26,556 nt of DNA from an uncultured Bryobacterales bacterium (GTDB lineage: Bacteria > Acidobacteriota > Terriglobia > Bryobacterales > Bryobacteraceae): contig CALGAR010000126.1 in the NCBI GenBank assembly GCA_937959285.1, forward strand, positions 1 through 26,556. Reading direction: 5' to 3'. Each line of letters starts with the position of its first letter. Positions within the stretch are counted from its first letter, which is position 1. Under the pieces are notes generated by a model. The model searched no databases. It saw only the letters and a list, made by a program, of their open reading frames with translations, and was not told the DNA's origin. Shown here in pieces: positions 22,668 to 26,556 of the stretch. Both the position numbers and the translations under genes were made by a program.

Positions 22668-23238
22668 CGTGCTTTGGCGGACTTGGCTCGCTGTTCCGCC
22701 AGCATTTTCATGAACTCGCGGATGTAATAGGGATTGTCGTGCCACATCCGTCCGCTCACCATGTTGCCGTCACGGACGCATGCCTCATTGACGAACATCG
22801 CACCGCACACCTCGATATCGAACCGGCATTTCGGCACCGTCGCCATAGGCCGCCCGCGAATCACATCCGCCGCAGCAACGATCTCGGCTCCATGACAACC
22901 ACCGCGACGGGCTTTTGATGCTCGAAGAAGTGCCGGGTGATGCGCATGAGGTCTTGATCGTAGCGGAGATACTCAGGGGCGCGGCCTCCGCTAAGAAACA
23001 AACCAATGTATTCCTCCGGCTTGACATCGCGGAATGCGATATCGGACGGCCAATGATAGCTCGGTGATTCCTTCGTCACCTCCCAGCCGGGCGGGATCTC
23101 GTGCATCACGAGATGGTACACCTTCTTCTCCGGAGCAGCGACCACCGCCTCATATCCTTCTTCAATGACCCGCCAAAGCGGATAGAAGGTGTCGAGCGCC
23201 TCAGCCGCATCGCCGATTACGAGCAAGACTTTCGCCAT
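22664..23238 (-). pseudogene. DJ-1/PfpI-family gene broken by a single frameshift
   Basis: The gene starts at ATG 23238 with GGAGAGG upstream (MAKVLLVIGDAAEALDTFYP). It reads through the flavodoxin-like fold (GLFLSGGRAPEYLRYDQDL, HFFEHQKPVAVV) and then shifts frame at about 22897-22898. The remaining DJ-1 sequence continues one base out of frame as VIRGRPMATVPKCRFDIEVC to MWHDNPYYIREFMKML and stops at 22664. Adding one T there restores VVCHGAEIVAAADVIRG, the nucleophile elbow whose Cys is catalytic. As written, the protein loses Cys and the last third of the domain. DJ-1/PfpI proteins are amidases, deglycases or chaperones; no Tat signal is present. The 3' end still overlaps the next start, so the break is recent or a sequencing error. 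Confidence 0.8.
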
Positions 23239-23275
23239 ATGTTGTCCTCTCCTAGCCGTACAAATCTGCTCCCGT

Positions 23276-24585
23276 TTACGAGCGGACCGGCTCCTGGTAG
23301 TTCTCGCCTGTTCCCTCGTATCCAGGACGGGGCGGAATTCCAGGCAGAACACGCTGCGTCTGGGGATCGAACGCCACGATTTTTCCACTGCGGTACGAAT
23401 CAATACCCAGCTTGATGGCGACCATCGCCTGATACCCGAGTTCGATGGGAAACACAGGATCTTTGCGCGTCTTGACGCATTCGAGGAAGTTCTCGATGTG
23501 CGCCCGCCGAATGGGAGTGTCCTTCCACCGATCGGTTTGAAGCAGCAGCGTCTTCTTACCAGTCGCGGCTTCGAACTTCTTGGCGAACTGCCACTCAGGA
23601 GTGACCTGAATTCCGCCCTCGACGAACTGAATGGTGGCTTCGTGCCCGTAGATTGTAGGCGTCATGCCGCGTTCGCCCTGTACCGCTCCCATGGACGCCG
23701 AAATATTGATTATGTAGGTGTCATACTCGATGACCGTGGAATAGGTATCGGGAACTTCACGATCGCGGAACAAATAGATGCCGCCCATGCCCGCGACACT
23801 TCTCGGAAACTTGGGTCCCATCGCGAACAGGAGCGGGCTCAGGCGGTGATGGAAAAAGTCGGCGCCAACGCCTCCGGGAGTAATCCCAGTATTTCCGCCA
23901 GCGGAAGTAGCGCTCCGCGCTAAAGGGACGCGACGGTGCGTTACCCAGCCACCGTTTCCAGTCAATCTGATCCTCCGTAGCTTCGCTCGATGCGATAGTT
24001 CCAGACGCCGTATAACGAATTAGTGCTGTAGCTGGATTGAGCCCAAAGCACCTGCCCGATCCACCCCTTCTCAATCACTTCGCGCGCAAGATGATAGCGC
24101 AGGTCCGAGAGGTGCTGACTGCCAACTTGAAGAATCCGCCCGGTCCTTCGTACCGCAGCCGCTAGCTCCTTGGCCTCCTCAATCGTGTAGGTAATCGGCT
24201 TTTCGAGATAGATATCCTTGCCGGCCTCAAGGGCATCCATCGCTATGCGAAAGTGCCAGTGCTCGGGCGTGCAGATCCAAACTGCGTCGACATCGCGCCG
24301 GGCAAGCAAGTCCCGGTAATCGTGATGAACCGCCTTCTTCTCAAGCCTCAGTAACTGGCGGATCTGCTCGTTCCGGTGCTTGTAGATATCGCTGCAGCCG
24401 ACGATCTCGATGCTGTTCTTTTCGTCACGAATCGGGATCAGATGGCCTTCGAGATGGCGCCTGCCGATGTTTCCTGTGCCGATCATTCCGATGCGGATTC
24501 GGGCGTTGGCGCCCATTACCCGCGCCTGGCTTGCCGTAGCCATCGCCCCCAGCATTGCTCGGCGAGTCAGATTGGCTTCTTCCAT
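23276..24585 (-). pseudogene. Gfo/Idh/MocA-family oxidoreductase gene broken by two frameshifts
   Basis: The gene starts at ATG 24585 with AAAGGAG eight bases upstream. The N-terminus (NLTRRAMLGAMATASQA) is Tat-like. A Rossmann fold follows with GTGNIG at 36-41 and EKP at 128-130, the NAD(P)-binding and conserved motifs of the family. Near 23988 the frame changes (after VWNYRI) to give EATEDQIDWKRWLGNAPSRP. Near 23876-23878 it changes again (after KYWDYS) to give GGVGADFFHHRLSPLLFAMG, continuing to the TAA at 23276. Both shifts fit one extra base, the second in a CCC run. Joined, the parts give a complete protein of about 435 residues. The family oxidises or epimerises sugars and related compounds. 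It may be a true pseudogene or hold assembly errors. The DJ-1-like gene follows 37 bases downstream. Confidence 0.82.
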
Positions 24586-24641
24586 AAGTGCGACTCCTTT
24601 CACGCTTGCCTCAACCGGAGGAGGTTCCATTCTGTCAAATT

Positions 24642-24667
24642 CCGCTCCGGCGCAAGCACCGGAGCGG
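24642..24667 (-). terminator. Candidate hairpin terminator of the second TonB receptor gene
   Basis: CCGCTCCGG (24642-24650) and CCGGAGCGG (24659-24667) form a perfect nine-bp stem with an eight-base loop, 32 bases after the receptor stop. On the minus strand it is followed by AATTTGACAG, a weak T-tract, so termination may be partial and let transcription reach the sugar-enzyme genes. Confidence 0.5.
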
Positions 24668-24699
24668 CTTCGGATTTCATTGCCCTTGACCTCGAATTC

Positions 24700-26556
24700 T
24701 TAGAACAGCAGCTTCAGAGCGAGCTGCAACTGGCGCGGCGTGTTCTGCTGCGCCGTAACCACGCCGAATCCCACCGTGCCCGCCTGCGTTCCTGGTGCAG
24801 CGAACTGCACGCGGTTAAAGGAATTGAAAGACTCAAACCGGAGCTGAGCCCGAACCCGTTCTACGATCTGGAAGTTCTTAAATAGCGACAGGTCGAAGTT
24901 GTTGATGCCGTGCATCCGCAGATCCGGCGCAGTGCGGGAGCTGTTGCCGTATCGGAACGCCGCGGGCACAGCATACGCCGACGTATCGAACCAGCGGTTC
25001 AGCCGGTTCTGCGCAGGGCCGTCCACCTGCTCCGCCTTCTTGATTCGGTCGGGCCGCGGGGCTCCAAGACTGGTCATAACCAAAGGAAGGCCGGTTTGGA
25101 AGGTGGCGATGCCATTGAACTGCCAGCCGCCGATAACCAGATCCAGCGCCTTTGGCATACCTGCGCCAAATCGTTTGCCCCTGCCGATAGGAAGTTCCCA
25201 GACACCGCTGATCACCAGACGGCGGGAGACATCCTGAGCGTCAAGGGAGCGCTCCGCACGGAGGTTGGTCGGATCCTGAACGCCGGTGCCAGGACCGGCC
25301 GCGTCTTGCGCAGTGTCGTTAATATTCTTCGCAGCTGTGAAAGCGCCAAGGACCGTAAAGCCCTTGGAGAACCTTTTCTCAACCCGCATCTGGAAGGAAT
25401 GGTAGATGGAGCTGCCGATCGAAGGGAAGATCGCAAAGACATTCGTGTACTGCGGGAACGGACGGAGAAGCTGACCGCGCGTGATTTGCGGTCGCGAAAG
25501 AGCGCTTGTCGGATCCGTAATGACTCCGAAGAAGGGGTTGTCCACAAGCTCATTGTTCTGGGCGCCCAACGCCATTTGGTCTGCTGTCAGGGCATTCAAG
25601 TTGATGCTGCCAAACGCCGTTCTGGTCCCCTTGTTACCCGCGTAGGCAACCTCGACCAGGAGGCTATCGCCGAGGCTCTGCTGAATCGAAAAGTTCCAAT
25701 TCTGGAAGTAAGGGGTGGCTTGCCCGATGTCGGCTGACCGCACCTCCTGCCCCAGGAGCGAGAACGCATCGAGCTCGCTGGCGCTCTTCGGCTGATTGAT
25801 GCCATTCGGGAACGGATTCGCGTGCGTGACGATCGGCGTGATGCCGTCCAATGAAGCGACGACCGTCGTCACAGCCTGGAAACCGTCCACGAAACCTCCA
25901 CTTGGCCCGGAAGCATCCGTTGGCGCCAGTCCATAGAAGATGCCGTAGCCGGCCCGGAGCGTCGTTGTCGGCCGCAGCTGATACGCCAGGCCAACACGCG
26001 GAGCAAAGTTGTTCAGATCCGTATCCGTATAGTGACGGCTTCCAGAGGCTCCGAACTGCATCAGGCCACGGAGGTTGGAGTAACCCGGAACCTGATTCGC
26101 GATTGGCGACGGCGCACTCAAATCAAGCACACTGAAGCGGTCATACCGCTCGACGCGCGGGAAGTTAATTTCGTAGCGCAGGCCGAGGTTCAGCGTGAGC
26201 CGCCGCGTCACGCGCCAGTCGTCCTGAAAGAAGTACGCCTGGTAGAGATTCCTTGATGCGATGGCGGGATCAATTCCGATGCTACCGGTAGGAATCCCGA
26301 GCAGGAACGTCGCAAAGCCGAAACCGCCGGTAGCGCTAGCTTGAAAAGGATTAGGGCCCTGCGTAAAGGAAGTGCCGTAGCTGAAGGAACCCTGGGCACG
26401 AGTGTTTTGCAACTGATTGATGAAATAGGCGCGGAAATCCGCTCCTATCTTCAAGGTGTGCGAACCGGCGATCTTCGTCACGGATCCTTGCAGCGTGTGA
26501 TTGAGCTGGGTGCTGTAGTTTTGCGAGCCGTTGGCAAGGCCGGACATGCCCGAGAT
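24700..26556 (-). CDS. Oar-type TonB-dependent receptor, C-terminal part (5' end outside window)
   Basis: The frame is open from the right edge to the stop at 24700-24702, giving 619 residues of beta-barrel. An internal Met near the edge is not the start. Features are GSHTLKIGADFRAYF, DDWRVTRRLTLNLGLRYEIN, FAPRVGLAYQLRPTTTLRAG, VEVAYAGNKGTRTAF and a terminal strand LQLALKLLF ending in Phe, the outer-membrane assembly signal. These match the barrel of the Oar/CarboxypepD-TonB receptors and parallel the intact receptor at 15406-18567. The missing part should hold the signal peptide, regulatory-like domain and plug. It stands at the head of the sugar-enzyme cluster, so a sugar or oligosaccharide ligand is plausible, but this is context inference only. 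Confidence 0.9.
   Translation of the reverse strand: MSGMSGLANGSQNYSTQLNHTLQGSVTKIAGSHTLKIGADFRAYFINQLQNTRAQGSFSYGTSFTQGPNPFQASATGGFGFATFLLGIPTGSIGIDPAIASRNLYQAYFFQDDWRVTRRLTLNLGLRYEINFPRVERYDRFSVLDLSAPSPIANQVPGYSNLRGLMQFGASGSRHYTDTDLNNFAPRVGLAYQLRPTTTLRAGYGIFYGLAPTDASGPSGGFVDGFQAVTTVVASLDGITPIVTHANPFPNGINQPKSASELDAFSLLGQEVRSADIGQATPYFQNWNFSIQQSLGDSLLVEVAYAGNKGTRTAFGSINLNALTADQMALGAQNNELVDNPFFGVITDPTSALSRPQITRGQLLRPFPQYTNVFAIFPSIGSSIYHSFQMRVEKRFSKGFTVLGAFTAAKNINDTAQDAAGPGTGVQDPTNLRAERSLDAQDVSRRLVISGVWELPIGRGKRFGAGMPKALDLVIGGWQFNGIATFQTGLPLVMTSLGAPRPDRIKKAEQVDGPAQNRLNRWFDTSAYAVPAAFRYGNSSRTAPDLRMHGINNFDLSLFKNFQIVERVRAQLRFESFNSFNRVQFAAPGTQAGTVGFGVVTAQQNTPRQLQLALKLLF

Noticed and set aside
24633..24638. 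Perfect TTGACA on the minus strand before the Gfo/Idh gene
   Set aside because: No -10-like hexamer lies 16-19 bases downstream, so it is not called a promoter.
1..26556. CRISPR array, insertion sequence or prophage
   Set aside because: No regularly spaced repeats, transposase, integrase or phage structural genes were seen on either strand.

Overview
The window looks like a chromosomal segment of a high-GC Acidobacteriota bacterium, most likely of the Solibacteraceae/Bryobacterales type. The main reasons are two long Oar-type TonB-dependent receptors that start with a carboxypeptidase-regulatory-like domain, or end with the matching barrel, and many secreted proteins with Ig/ASH-like folds. 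There are also Tat-exported sugar enzymes and a PEP-CTERM protein. This is inferred from gene content; no phylogenetic marker other than one tRNA is present.

Left part (1-9.7 kb), envelope and exopolysaccharide type functions. A cut-off reading frame of unknown function ends at 234 (+). It runs into a minus-strand pair: a large secreted protein with an Ig-like domain and a haem-binding CxxCH motif (1142-4036), followed by a family 2 glycosyltransferase (221-1123). Divergent from this pair is a PEP-CTERM protein (4350-5036). Next comes a tightly packed plus-strand operon: a WecA/MraY-type polyprenyl-phosphate sugar-1-phosphate transferase with an unusual C-terminal extension, a TPR lipoprotein resembling the PrsT proteins of exosortase loci, and a YdcF/DUF218 protein that apparently starts at CTG. 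The likely theme is assembly of a lipid-linked sugar and export or sorting of surface material; no exosortase is in view.

Middle part (9.7-15.1 kb). A translationally coupled three-gene minus-strand operon (13374 to 9676) encodes a small Ig-like membrane-anchored protein, a lipoprotein that may be a beta-propeller, and a secreted protein with about four ASH-like repeats. Its terminator lies inside the end of the convergent YdcF gene. A secreted serine beta-lactamase-fold hydrolase follows on the plus strand.

Right part (15.1-26.6 kb), uptake and sugar catabolism. A palindrome-rich upstream region precedes an Oar-type receptor and a PepSY-TM protein, a pairing typical of iron/siderophore uptake. 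The PepSY-TM gene ends inside the antisense of a tRNA-Thr(UGU). A minus-strand cluster then reads from the right edge: a second Oar-type receptor (partial), a Gfo/Idh/MocA oxidoreductase broken by two frameshifts, and a DJ-1/PfpI-like gene broken by one frameshift. It continues with a sugar-phosphate isomerase/epimerase-like TIM barrel and a sialidase-fold/LamG protein. Three of these enzymes carry Tat-like N-termini, which suggests a periplasmic sugar-processing route fed by the receptor.

No CRISPR array, insertion sequence, prophage or rRNA was seen. The most unusual points are the aromatic-rich Ig/cytochrome protein, the shared Tat signals, the three frameshifts confined to two adjacent genes, the terminator inside a convergent gene, the tRNA/CDS overlap and the dyad-dense receptor upstream region.
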